A stretch of DNA of 64,000 bases from Aristolochia californica (Eukaryota > Streptophyta > Magnoliopsida > Piperales > Aristolochiaceae), in NCBI GenBank assembly GCA_029961685.1, contig JARWKL010000010.1, positions 5,691,769-5,755,768 on the forward strand, written 5' to 3'. Below the pieces are notes generated by a model. That model saw only the letters and a program-made list of their open reading frames with translations, did no database searches and was not told the origin of the DNA. Numbering within the stretch: the stretch's first letter is position 1; each line of letters begins with the position of its first letter. This document shows positions 33,121-44,307 of this stretch, in pieces. The position numbers and the translations under genes are program-made.

Positions 33121-34600
33121 ATTAATGTTGAAAAAAAGGAGGTTGAGACTGATTCTCATTTTGGGAATGTGACTATTTCTGTAGAAGACTATACTGCAAT
33201 TCAGAAGCTAAAATCCTTATTGGATCAGTACGCTACTCCACCATGCCCTACTGCTGCCACTGCCATTGCCTCAAGTATGCTTTCTTCCACTTCAACCCCT
33301 TCCTCTTGGATCATTGATTTTGAGGCTTCCGAACACTTGTCAGGTAATAAACACATGCTTCATTCATTGTCTCCTTGCTTTCCTCATAAATTTGTCATTA
33401 TTGCTAATGGTTCCCAAACCAATGTGTTTGGCAAGGGTTCCTCCTCTCTTACGACATCTATTCCTCTCCAAGATGTGTTATTTGTTCCTCAAGTTTTGTT
33501 AAATTTGCTCTTCGTTAGTCAATTAACCAAACAATTGAATTGTTCTATCATCTTCTCACCATCTTCGTATATATTTTAGGATCTGACAACAAAATAGGTG
33601 ATTGGTGGCAGCCATGAAAAAGGGTTTATACTATTTTACTTTTCCACCAGTAATTGCTATTTCATCCACTACATCCAAGGCTCAACTGTGGCACAACCGC
33701 CTTGGTCATCCATTTACCTCATCATTTAGTTCTTTAGTTCCATCTCTTAAATCTTTGTCTAATTTCAATTGTGAGGCATGTCAATTAAATAAGCATGTTA
33801 GGAGTACATATTCTCCTCGTCTTACCACTACTAGTACTGCTCCATTTGCATTAATACATTTTGATGTATGGGGTCCTTTAAAGGTCTCTAACATTTCTCA
33901 GTTTGAATATTTTGTTACTTTTGTGGACGATTTTACCTGAGTGACTTGGTTGTTTTTGTTTAAAGAACGATAAAAAGTTCTTTCTTTTTTAAAAAACTTT
34001 CATGCAATGGTTCTAAAACAAATTTGGAAAAAAAAATTCAAATCCTTAGATCCGATAATGCTAAGGAATATTTTTCTAATGAGTTTAAATCGTTTTGTGA
34101 GGGTAATGGGCTTCTTCATCAAACACTATGCGCCTATACCCTCAACAAAATGGTGTTGTTGAAAAAAAGAATTGTCACCTCCTTGAAGTTTCTTGGGGCC
34201 TCTTCTACTCCATGAAGGTACCCTACTTTTATTGGCCTCATGCTATTCTTACATCATGTTTTCTCATCAATAGGTTACCTTCATCAGTACTAAGAAATCA
34301 AACTCCATATTCTGTTTTGTTTCAGGGTGAAGATTCATTGTCTCTTCCTCTTAAAGTATTTGGTTACACATGTTTTGTTCATGATACTTCACCACATAAA
34401 AGTAAACTTGATCCTCGGTCTCTGACGTGTGTTTTTTTTTTGGGTATTCTCAAACTCAGAAAGGATATATTTGTTATAATACTACATTTTAGAGGTTAAT
34501 GGTATCTCGGCATGTGACTTTCTTTGAAGACACTTCCTTCTACTCCTCGCATGAGACTCCTCCAGGGTTTACATTTCCTCCTATCTCTTGATGCCCGCTT
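33121..34600 (+). pseudogene. Copia F protease and integrase
   Basis: The protease site reads SSWIIDFEASEHLSG, the canonical D-S-G-A altered to D-F-E-A. The pre-integrase region has LWHNRLGHP and CEACQLNKH (HHCC zinc-binding, 33602-33940). The core has HFDVWGPL (first Asp), ILRSDNAKEYF (second Asp) and NGVVEKKN (Glu). Frames shift near 33940 and 34130. Confidence 0.9.
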
Positions 34601-34879
34601 GTGCCGTTTAATGAAGATATTACTCAACCCCCTGAAGCACCAGCCATCCTCTCTCTTGTGGAATTGTCCGATGCATTTGAGGTAAGTCTTTCTCATCCTA
34701 CTATAACTGGGCCTGAATTTGATACTCGGCCTATTGCATTACAAAACAAAACCCGTTCTTGTACTACATCTCATCCAATTGCCAATTTTATGTCTTCTCA
34801 TAGATTATCTTTGAGTGTGTTCAGTTTCTTGCTTTGCTTTCGTCTGTCTCCATACCACAATCCTATCAGGAGGCCCTGA

Positions 34880-36386
34880 AGCATTCAGGATGGAAGGTGG
34901 CTATGGATGAAGAAATGCATGCATTATATGAAAATTAAACATGGACATTAGCATCACTCCCAAAAGGGAAAAGACCGGTTGGTTGTAGATGAGTTTTTTC
35001 GGTGAAACACAACCTAGATGGGTCGATTTCTCACCTTAAAGCACACCTTGTTGCAAAAGGTTATACTCAGTGTTATGGGATAGATTATGAAGAGACTTTC
35101 TCTTCGGTTGCAAAACTGAACTCGGTACGTATCATCCTCTAACTCATCTTGGCCAGTATATTAGCTCGATGTAAAAAATACATTTTTAAATGGTGATATA
35201 CGTGAAAAAATTTATATGGTTCAACCACCAGGATATGTGGTTGAGGGGGAGTCTGTATGCCAGTTAAAGAAATGTTTATATGGGCTTAAACAGTCCCCTC
35301 GGGCCTGGTTTGATAAATTCAGTCAAGCGCTTCTACAATTTGGCTTCCATAGGTGCTCGGTTGATCACTCAGTATATGTTAAAGATACTATCAAAGGGAA
35401 GATATTATCAGTCATGTATGTTGATGATATTATCTTGACTAGGAATGATGCTCATAGTATACAAGAAGTGAAGAATATGATATGTCAAGAGTTCAAGACT
35501 AAAGATTTGGGTCAGCTCAAATATTTTATGGGTATAGAAGTCCTTCAGTGAAACCATGGAATAGTATTGTCTCAAAGAAAATACGTCTTGGATCTTCTTG
35601 AAGAAATATGAATGAAGGGTTGAAGACCAGTTGATACACCTATGGATGCGAATGAAATTTGTGTGCCACAACTGGAGAAGATGTTGACACTGGCAAATAT
35701 CAAAGACTTGTGGAAAATTGATCTATCTCATGGTAACCAGGCCAAATATATCATATGTTGTGAGCGTGGTAAGTCAACTCATACACAAATCACAAATTAC
35801 TCACTGAAAAGCATTGGAGAGAATACTACAATACTTAAAAGGTGCTCCAGGAAGAGGATTGCTATATAAACAACATGGTCACTTCAATATAGAAGGCTTC
35901 TCAAATGTAGATTGGGCCGGATCACCCGATGATAGAAAATCTATGTCTGGGTATTGTACCCTTGTTGGGGGAAACTTGGTCACATGGAAAATCAAAAAGC
36001 AAAATGTGGTTGCAAGATCTAGTGCTGAAGTAGAATACTGAGTTATGGCCCACACTATAAGTGAAATTTTATGGATAAAGACTCTTCTTACCGAATTTGG
36101 ATTTTATAAAGGAGGTTCTATGGGCCTACATAGTGATAATCAAGAAACTATTCACATTACGTCAAATCCAGTCTTCCACGAAAGAACTAAACATATTGAA
36201 GTGGATTGTCATTTTATATGGGAAAAGTTTCAAGAAGGAATAAGTTATCTTAAGTATGTTTCATCTCAAGAGCAAATAGCTGATATCCCCACCAAACCGG
36301 TTACATCCAAAATTCTATCTTATATAGGTGGCAAACTGGGTATTTATGATGTATTTTTCTCCTCCAACTTGAGGGGGAGTGTTTAA
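34880..36386 (+). pseudogene. Copia F reverse transcriptase and RNase H
   Basis: MVQPPGYVVEGESVCQLKKC, then LYGLKQSPRAWFDKF and the YVDD active site (35417-35428) lie in 35216-35551. RNase H shows FSNVDWAGSPDDRKSMSGY (35814-36041), then LHSDNQETIHITSNP, ERTKHIEVDCHF and QIADIPTKP (36045-36386). The last codons overlap the polypurine tract. Confidence 0.92.
36369..36379 (+). other. Polypurine tract of copia F
   Basis: TTGAGGGGGAG immediately before the 3' LTR start TGTTTAAAG. It overlaps the end of the RNase H reading frame. Confidence 0.9.
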
Positions 36387-36769
36387 AGATGGGTTCAAGC
36401 CCACAAGCTCAAGGCTAGAAGCCTACACGTCAAAGGAGTGGCAAAGTGGTTATTTATGGTATGTTTCAGAAGGATGGCATGAAGATCTAAATGCATTGTC
36501 TTAGTATGTCTTTTAATCTATTGAATTGTAACCCTAAGGTTTTGTAACACTATAAATAAGAGCATTGGCTAAGAGATAAGGCATTCAAGCCTTCTCCTCT
36601 CTTTGAGAAATCATCCAACCACCCTCTCTTCTCCCTTAACGCATTCTCTCCTTCCCTTAATCCAAACTCTCCTCTCTAACGTCCTTCTCCTTTCTCCCTC
36701 TTTTCTTTCTTCTCTCCTTCTTGTTCCATGTTAACCTAGAGTGATTCTCATAGGGTTCTAACTTCTACA
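36380..36769 (+). repeat. 3' LTR of copia F
   Basis: 390 bases, TGTTTAAAGATGGG...CTTCTACA. It is collinear with the 5' LTR, with an extra CT-rich segment. 'actataaataagag' near 36550 is the TATA copy. Confidence 0.92.
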
Positions 36770-36774
36770 CCCTG

Positions 36775-37076
36775 AGAAAGTGGTTAGACTCTGTGGCCCA
36801 TAGTTGAGCTACTTTTCCGCCTTTGAAATATAGCAGAGAGTATTTCTAACTCTTACCATTTGATTGTATTATAGAGCTTTGTCATACTGCTAGGAGAGAT
36901 TTTTTTCTCTCACCGTTATTATGCCAGCTGGGTCTCTTGACAAGAACAAAGAGATAATCATCTTGAGGAGTGTTGGAAGATATGATGAACTGCTATTTTC
37001 TATTGGAAGATCCTATACACCATTTGCACCAAACTGGGCATTTATGATGTTCTCTCACCCCCGACTTGAAAGGGAG
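36775..37076 (+). other. 3' interior and polypurine tract of the LTR-C element
   Basis: This is the right-hand continuation of 30982-31030 after copia F. It resembles 9990-10200 ('tagagctttgtcat', 'tttttctctcaccgttatt'). It ends with a remnant of an RNase H tail ('aaactgggcatttatgatgt') and a purine tract GAAAGGGAG before the LTR at 37077. Confidence 0.65.
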
Positions 37077-37455
37077 TGTTGGAAGATGGGTTCAAGCCCA
37101 CACGACCAAGGAAGGCCCACACTTCCAAGAGAGGTGTATTAGAAGATGGGCCCAATCCCACATGACCAAGAAAGACCCACCTGTCCAAGAGAAGTGGAAG
37201 ATGGGCCCGAGTCCACAAACCAAGAAGTCCCACATGTCCAAGAGTGGTGACATGATGGTAAATAAAGAGTCATCTCATAAAGATGACATTGACAGAATTA
37301 TTTTAAGTTTCGAGGAGCATAATTGTAATATTATATTTTTGCTCATTCATAAATAGAGCTTTAGGGGGAGGGTTAGGACACAAATCCATAACCTCTTTCT
37401 TCCTCCTGTTTTCTCCCCACCACGTCATCTCTCCTTTTCACTATGAAAATCAACA
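37077..37455 (+). repeat. 3' LTR of an LTR-C element
   Basis: 379 bases, TGTTGGAAGATGGGTTC...GAAAATCAACA, preceded by a polypurine tract. It contains two repeats of 'ggaagatgggcccaatcccacatgacca'-type sequence (near 37142 and 37197). It resembles the reverse complement of 21548-21963. The right flank falls exactly at the start of repeat R1. Confidence 0.75.
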
Positions 37456-38142
37456 CCTTCGAGTGACACGCAATCATGGTCAATGAAGAAAGAAATGTCA
37501 ATTAGACAGAAAGAAGAACCACAATTACAAAGATGATCAAGCTACTTCAAAGGGCTTTACAAGACTAATTAGCTAAAGACTTGAAAACCAAAGTGTAGCA
37601 TTTCAGTTTCTAGATTTGAAGCATTCTAGCCATGTAAGAGAATGACCAATCCATCCCAAAGCTTGAGTTAGTTTGATTAGAGAGTAGGGCATCGTTTTAA
37701 AAAATATATATATATACTTAATTTTGATCTTTAAAATATTTTTCAAAGGTTTTGAAATCATGATTTTTTCACCCGATTTATTATTTAAACTTCAATACCA
37801 AGTAAAATCAAGTATCCACAAGGCAGTCCATTCAAGACATCTACTCTGCTTGATTCCTACATAACCGATGGGAACGAAGGCCTATTGGTGGTATTCACTA
37901 TTCATTCAATGGCCTAGGAAATGGATAACATTTCATTGTCATCATCAAATAATGACATCTGATTGTTTTGAATGGTTACAAATTTGTTTGAACCCCATAT
38001 CTCACTCTACGTACTCAGACTTTAGCGCCTATAGCATCTTATTCTTAACCTAATGTGCATTTTATTCTTTTATAGAATTATAATTATCTAAATAATATAT
38101 AGATTTAGTCTTATTATACATTGTTAAAATAAAAAATCAATA
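37456..38142 (+). repeat. Dispersed repeat R1, copy 2
   Basis: Collinear with 22362-23051, differing by scattered substitutions and small indels. No coding potential. Confidence 0.9.
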
Positions 38143-38317
38143 TCCATGGTCATAGGTAATGGTTAGTCATCGATGATTTGCTATTTAATTTTCTAATTTT
38201 TAAGTTTGATAAATGGTGAACTATAAGGCCCCTTTAGTGCCCTTGGTTGAAAATTTATTTCCCATGAAAATTAAGAAATTGTTTTTTTTCTAGGATATAT
38301 ATTTCCAAGAAATCTCC

Positions 38318-38673
38318 TATGGTAATCCTTCATGACTTACAATTGCAATCATTTTCTAGTAAAAAGATTCTCCATTTCTATCAAGCAAGCTCTCCGTCAA
38401 AATCCAGCAGGAATCACTGTCTTCAATGGAAGAACTTTTATTGTCAGTCATCTCAAGGCTCCAACACTACAACCAAAAACCTATGATGAACAATGCTCAT
38501 GCACAATGCACACATTAGAAGTGGACAACAAGAAAATTAATGTCCACTATCTAATATGGGACAAGTTGAACCATATGGCCAAATTATGTTGGCATTGGTT
38601 CAACCATGTCTACCTAGACAAGAAAGTTCCAACCCCCTTGGTTACTTTTAGTCTTTCAAATCCCATTGATGGA
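38318..38673 (+). pseudogene. Copia gag fragment, repeat R2 copy 2
   Basis: The open frame 38332-38685 reads GITVFNGRTFIVSHLKAPTL and WDKLNHMAKLCWHWFNHVY, resembling the zinc-knuckle end of a copia gag (usual pattern C-x2-C-x4-H-x4-C-W) with the first two cysteines replaced. It is open over about 117 residues but has no complete domain. It is interrupted by a solo LTR at 38674. Confidence 0.65.
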
Positions 38674-39050
38674 TGTAGAATTTAGGACTCCTTCATAATG
38701 ATCTCAAGCTAAAGAGGGAGAGGAGAAGAAGAAGAAGAAGAAGAAGGAGAAGAAGAAAAGAGAAAGGAGAGAGAGTTTAGAGATCAACTTCCAAGAGAAG
38801 GGAGATAAGATTTTGGACGAATTTGATAAGAAAGGAGAGAACTTATTGCTCTACCTCTTAGCCGAGGGACACTATTTGTAGTTTTTACAATGCCCTTAGG
38901 GCTACAACATTACAAGAGAAGAGACATAAATAGACAAGTAACTATATCTTCACGCCATCTTTATGAGAAGTCTTCTTATTTACTAATATGCCACCTCTTG
39001 GATGTGTGCTTTCTTCCTTAGACATGTGAGCTTAAGCCCATCTTCAAACA
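38674..39050 (-). mobile_element. Solo LTR (LTR-C/F type) inside R2
   Basis: 377 bases. The minus strand starts TGTTTGAAGATGGGCTTAAG and ends GGAGTCCTAAATTCTACA. Flanks ATGGA (38669-38673) and TTGGA (39051-39055) form a 4/5 target duplication. The uninterrupted sequence at 30603-30625 shows the empty site. Confidence 0.85.
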
Positions 39051-39279
39051 TTGGACAATATCAGCATCATAAGGCTTGATAACTTACTAGTGGATGCATG
39101 GAGAGAAAACAAAAAGATAGAAAAAAAAGAGAATTATTTTATTTTATTGAATGCATTTTAAGTAAGTGCTTATCAAAAAGAGCGGGTTTGGGTCAGTTTG
39201 GGGTTGAGTTTGAGGAAACTTGATCTTATCAACCTGCCCCACCTTTCTATTGTTACGTTACCATTTTTTTATATTATTT
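39051..39279 (+). other. R2 continuation up to LTR-A
   Basis: Matches 30612-30885. No gene. Confidence 0.6.
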
Positions 39280-40729
39280 TGTTGACCTAGGTTGACCCTC
39301 ACCCATATTTTGATATTTTAGATGCATTTCCTTTAAGAGATAAGATCAAAGTCTACACAAAAGAATCAACAAATTCAATACAAGACTTTGAGTTATACGA
39401 CATGCCAAGTCATCTTGAAGAAGCACCAACGAGTATAGCTTGGAGAATTAAATATTAGAGTCAAAGTCTTTTAAAAATATCTCAAAAACACTAGCCATAT
39501 ATGAAGACATTCACCAAACTTCAATTCTAAATTATATAATAAATTTGGAGCTTTAGGGCATAAAGTTTTCAAAACCATATTTAAACGATGCACAAAACTG
39601 ATTTAAACTTGTAAAAACCCTTAGTATTTTTTTGTCATACTTAAGACTTAAGTTGTACACTCATATAAAGCATGATTGATCAACCTAAATGGGATTGATC
39701 AATCATCCCGAATGAAGTATGGTGGAGCTTATAAAGCATGATCGATGATCCAGTTTGACATGATTGATCATACAAAATGCTGCCAGATAAGTTTAAAAAT
39801 CATGATTCATCATACACTATTACATGATCGATCATCCAAATCACCACACAACTATTCCTATGAAGCATGACCATCAATCAAATGGGTTGATCGATCATTT
39901 GGTTTTCTTAAACATTAAAAACTCATTGATATCAGCCTTGATCATTCAACAAGCTTGGGGAACCTAGACAACATAGCCACTACACATGGTTGATCAATCA
40001 TAACTTTCCAGTCATCAATCAACACTTTTTGCTGTTTTCGTAAATGGTCAAATAGAGACAAGTTTTTTAGGCCCCCCAAGCTCATTGGGAAACATTATGT
40101 GAGAATTTATTAGCAATACAAAATCACTCAGAAAACCTATTCATTTGAAATTTTCATACAAATCATTTTGAGGAAAAAAGAATAATACAGTTGGCAAAAA
40201 TTGCATACATGTCTCAAATCACTTAGCATTCCTAGCATTCAAGCTCTTGTACTTCATGACTTGTGCACAAAAGGATTGGAGACTTTGAACTCTTTAGGAG
40301 AAGGTTGTCTCTCCATTTCAAAAAGAGTGTAATTTTTTCTATCTTTTGTGTATTTTTTATTTATTATTTATTCTTTCAAAGGTACTCTAGAACCTAGAAT
40401 CTAGAAAGGAAAAACTTACTTGAACTATAGACAAGTTGTATAATCTCTGGGAGAGATTGTGTCGCATAATTGGGAATTACATTAGGTTAAAAGAGCGCTA
40501 GAATCTCTTTTAAATGCAAAATTTCAGCCAATAGAGTTTATTAAAAAAAATTTCAACCAAAAGTTGTTGGGCAGTAACTACCTAAAGGGAAAATCAGAAG
40601 AAAAAACTCTTTGGCTCCTTTGTGGTGTGTGCTTTTATTATTTATCTTGATTTAATTTTTACATTTAAGCAAGATTTTTTAACTTAGACTCTTAATTCAC
40701 CCCCTATTGAGAAGCCACCTAGGACAACA
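39280..40729 (+). repeat. 5' LTR-A of copia G
   Basis: 1,450 bases, TGTTGACCTAGGTTGACCC...CCTAGGACAACA. It contains the palindrome cluster at about 39660-40030 (tgattgatca / tgatcgatca variants). It is full length, matching the start at 3312 and the end at 1433-1901. Confidence 0.88.
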
Positions 40730-40730
40730 A

Positions 40731-40743
40731 TTGGTATCCGAGC
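40731..40743 (+). other. Primer-binding site of copia G
   Basis: TTGGTATCCGAGC, one base after the LTR end. It resembles the initiator methionine tRNA complement TGGTATCAGAGC with changes. Confidence 0.75.
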
Positions 40744-41773
40744 AGGCCAAAACTTTGAAATCAAAATCCTAATTGATTTCCTTGAGAAATTTCAGTAACA
40801 TCTCAAGATAAAATACTCCTTTCCGAAGGACAATTAGCCAACCATCCCCCAATGTTTGCTATTGGGAGGTAAGAATGAAAATTTTCCTTCAATCCATGAT
40901 TGAGACTTATGGAATGTTACCAAGAATGGACCACTTGAACCATTGAAAATAGTAGTTGCTCACTTGATCTCCAAAGAATATGAAGATTTGACTAGGAATG
41001 ATGAGTAACATGTAACAAACACCAAGGCAATATATCTTATTTTTTGTGTCTTAGTTCCTAATGAGTTCAATAGAGTCTCAACTTGTTAAATCGCCAAAGA
41101 AATTTGGGACAAGCTAGAGGTGACCCATGAAGGAACTACTAGGGTCAAAGACTCAAGAATCAACTCACTCATTGCCCAATATGATGATTCTAAAATGAAA
41201 ATGGGAGTCTATAGTTGAAATAAACTCTAGGTTCAGTCATATCATACATGAGTTGAACATTCTTAGGGTGGAGTTCTCCTTATATAAAGCAAATGATAAG
41301 CTTCTCAAAGCGCTTCCCAAGTCATGGGACATGAGAAAGTCCACCGTTCACGAAATGTGAACTTTAGATCCATGAGCTTGGAAAAGCTATTAGGTATATT
41401 CCTCACCTAGGAAAAAAATTACCCTCAAGGCGAAATCTGATGAAGGTTCTAGTGAAGAAAGCTCTAGTGAGATGAGTTTCATTAATAAACATCTTCAAAA
41501 GATGTATAGGAAGAATAAATTTTTTGTGAGAAGGTAGTTGAAGGGAATTATTAAAAAATCCTTTAAAAGAACAAGTGTTTCTATTGAGTATGGCAATGTA
41601 GGGCATAGAAGAAATAAATGCCCAAATATAGAAAGAAGAACCCCATCCTCAAACAAGGATCCAAATAATAAGAAGATGAAAGTATTGATCTCGGCCTGGG
41701 ATGCAAACGAGGAAGAATCCAACCACTCTGAAGAATAAGAAAGTGACATAAGACTCATGGCATTCGAGAATGA
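40744..41773 (+). pseudogene. Copia G gag, first part
   Basis: Across shifted frames one sees RIN-S-LIAQYD and RFSHIIHELNILRVEF, then LLKALPKSWDM, the standard copia gag pattern. A knuckle remnant (EYGNVGHRRNKCP, first cysteines lost) lies in 41538-41738. Many stops. Confidence 0.75.
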
Positions 41774-43408
41774 TGTTGGCCCAGGTGTCTTCTCAAGAGA
41801 AGGGGGTGAATTGATTTTTTAAAAATTTAAACTTAAAGTGTGTGAGAATTTAGGTATACAAAAATGCAAATATAAAGATAAAATCGCACAGTACAAATCA
41901 ACACCAAATGTTTTGTTATCAATGCTCCCCTATTGGTATTCATTGCCCAAGAACCTGCGCTTGGGAAATTCTACTACTAATTGCTTTATTAGTTTGGAAT
42001 TATAAGAAAAATATTTTGGCTCTCCTTCAAGTCACATGTATGCCTAAATACACATGAGATTTTAGCTCTCCTTCAAGCCACGTGTATGTCCAAATACACG
42101 ATTACAAATCAATTTCTCCAAGAGATTAGCTTGATTCTAGCTATAGGAAGTCTTTCTATCTAAATTGAGCAAGGGTCTAGATGAACCTATAAAGAAATAA
42201 AAAATTAAAAAAAAAGGTAAAACTTAGACCCTTTAAACCGTGGGGAGATAACTTTCTCTTTGAGAGATCCAAGCTCCCAGCCTTTGATGTACAATGGTAC
42301 AGATGGGAGCTTGACTAGATTGTATGCAAGAAATTGGAATTGGAAAAGGAATGGAATGATTTTTGAAAAATAGACTCTTTATTTCTCAAAATATGACTTA
42401 AGAAGGAATTTCAAGAAATTGAGAATGAATTACCAATAAAAGCTATACTAATTTCTTAATGGGATGTTTGGTGGGGTATTTATAAGTTCTCCAAGCTAAA
42501 TTATCTTTTTTTACCACTTTGCAAAAATGTGACTTTGATTGATCGATCAATTGAGTGTAACAACTATATTTTTGGCAAAAAGATGACTTATTGATCAATG
42601 GTATAATCAATCAATATCTTCCCATTGGGTCTAACATTTTAGTTGATCGATCAATGTACATGATATGATCAATCAATCAAAATTCCTACAGGTTGTGCAT
42701 AACAAGTATGATCGATCAATGACTTTGCTATGATTGATCATGGTTTATGTCCCTGATTGGAAAAGTTTTGTATGATCAATTGATCGACAGGATTTTGCTT
42801 TACTTAGACAACATTGATCAATCAATCCACGTGGGCTGATCGATCATACTTTATAGCAAAAACTGGCCATGTTCTGGATGATCGATCAATTCGATCATGC
42901 TTTATATTTTTGGTATGTGCACTTTTGGTTGATCGATTATTGGCATATTTTGATCGATCAATCTAGTGCCAGTTCACTATGTGGATTTTTAAAGCTTGAA
43001 TGTTTGTGATCTTAAATGATCCTAACATGTGTGAAATGTATGTATGCTTTGGTAAAAACATGTTTAGATGCAAATATGTCCTAAAGCTCCAAACTTTACA
43101 TTGTCCCTCAAGTTTTGGAAGGATTGGGATTGCTCTCTTACATAGACCGAGTTTTGATATTTTTCAAGACTTCCTAAACTCTAGTCTGCACTTCTCCGCT
43201 TCTGCTTTCAGAGGGTGATTCTTCAAGTACACTTTGACATTTCATGGAGCTCGAGGTCTTTGAGAAGCTTGTGTTGGTTTATTGGTTAGACGTTTGATTT
43301 TTGTGTCTCTTGAAGGAAATTCATTTAAAGTTCTTGAATTGCAATTGTTAGATCATTTAAGTTTTTTTTATCATCAAAACGAAAAAGTGAGTCAACACTT
43401 GATCAACA
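41774..43408 (-). mobile_element. Solo LTR-A, reverse orientation, nested in copia G
   Basis: 1,635 bases. The plus strand reads TGTTGGCCCAGGTG...TTGATCAACA. Flanks AATGA (41769-41773) and GATGA (43409-43413) form a 4/5 target duplication. It contains the densest palindrome cluster (about 42530-42970) and, near 42470, the complement of the 'aaataccccacc' promoter block. Confidence 0.85.
42530..42970. repeat. Cluster of TGATCGATCA-type palindromes in LTR-A
   Basis: At least a dozen variants of the 10-base palindrome TGATCGATCA/TGATTGATCA within about 440 bases, spaced irregularly. Equivalent clusters occur at about 12530-12730, 39660-40030 and 57660-58090 in other LTR-A copies. Confidence 0.9.
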
Positions 43409-43413
43409 GATGA

Positions 43414-43973
43414 GGACTCCACTACTTCAGTAGAGGTAAGCAATTTCGACTATGAAAGTGAACTTGAAATTTTACTTAAAACTCAATTCTAAATTTGAAT
43501 AAATAAAAAGAAAAATATAACATCCAAAAATATAAACTAGCCAAGCTCAAAGGTGAGTTGACTGCTTTGAAAGAAGCGAATGAAAGCCGCATGGCTAATG
43601 CTTCAAGGCAGTAAGGTGTGATTGATAAACTATCTTACGATAGATTAGATTTTAGAAAGAAATGTTAAGAATTAGAACAAAACTCAAAAGTCACATCATC
43701 TCACAAGAACACACCTAGGAGAAACCGTGGGAGAAGCAAATAGAATCAAGGACCAAAATTCACACCCATTCCTCATATCTAATGCCACTATTGTAACAAA
43801 TTGGGCTAACCCATATTTATTGAAATAAAAAATGTAAATGGCATCAAACAAAAGCCGATACCAAAACAACTAAAAGGGCTGTTTGTCTCTGAACCAAGGC
43901 ACCCAACGATGTAGGAATTTTGGATTGTGGGTGCTTTGGGTTCATGATCAGTGATAAGAAGAAATTTGTAGAA
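43414..43973 (+). pseudogene. Copia G, gag-to-protease spacer, decayed
   Basis: An acidic stretch EDSTTSVEVSNFDYESE continues the pre-insertion frame across the solo LTR. Further decayed coding follows, including a coiled-coil-like region near 43545-43620 and a protease-region phrase LDCGCFGFMI near 43920. No intact frame. Confidence 0.55.
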
Positions 43974-44307
43974 TATTGAAGAGCAGGTATGGAAGAGTCT
44001 TACATGACTATCACATCAAGAAGTCTCACTGATCCTAATTAATATGGTGGAGTCTTATAGGAATCTCACTAGATGAGGTCTCACAAAAAGTCATAATTAA
44101 ACGTGTTTTAGTTATGTCAATCTTCTAATTATGTTTAGTTGTCAATTTCTAGGACTTATCTTTAAACATTAGACTTTGGGTATAACGAGGACATCGATCT
44201 TTTAATTTTCATATGATTCTAGTTTTTTCTTCTATTATAAATAAAGGCTCATTGTACTTAGTTAAGAACAAGTTAGTGAAATATTTGTCTTTTCCAAAAA
44301 TTCAACA
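43974..44307 (+). mobile_element. Solo LTR-B nested in copia G
   Basis: 334 bases, TATTGAAGAGCAGGTATGG...AAAAATTCAACA (initial TG mutated to TA). A perfect 5-bp target duplication TAGAA flanks it (43969-43973 and 44308-44312). 'attataaataaagg' near 44233 is the TATA element. Confidence 0.92.

Larger units (their letters stand above)
31031..36769 (+). mobile_element. Copia F: full-length Ty1/copia retrotransposon
   Basis: A complete element: 5' LTR 31031-31399, primer-binding site, gag, protease, integrase, reverse transcriptase, RNase H, polypurine tract, 3' LTR 36380-36769. The 5-bp target duplication CCCTG is perfect (31026-31030 and 36770-36774). Many stops and frameshifts in gag-pol show it is now inactive. 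The two LTRs differ by point changes and a roughly 20-base length difference, so the insertion is not recent. Confidence 0.95.
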
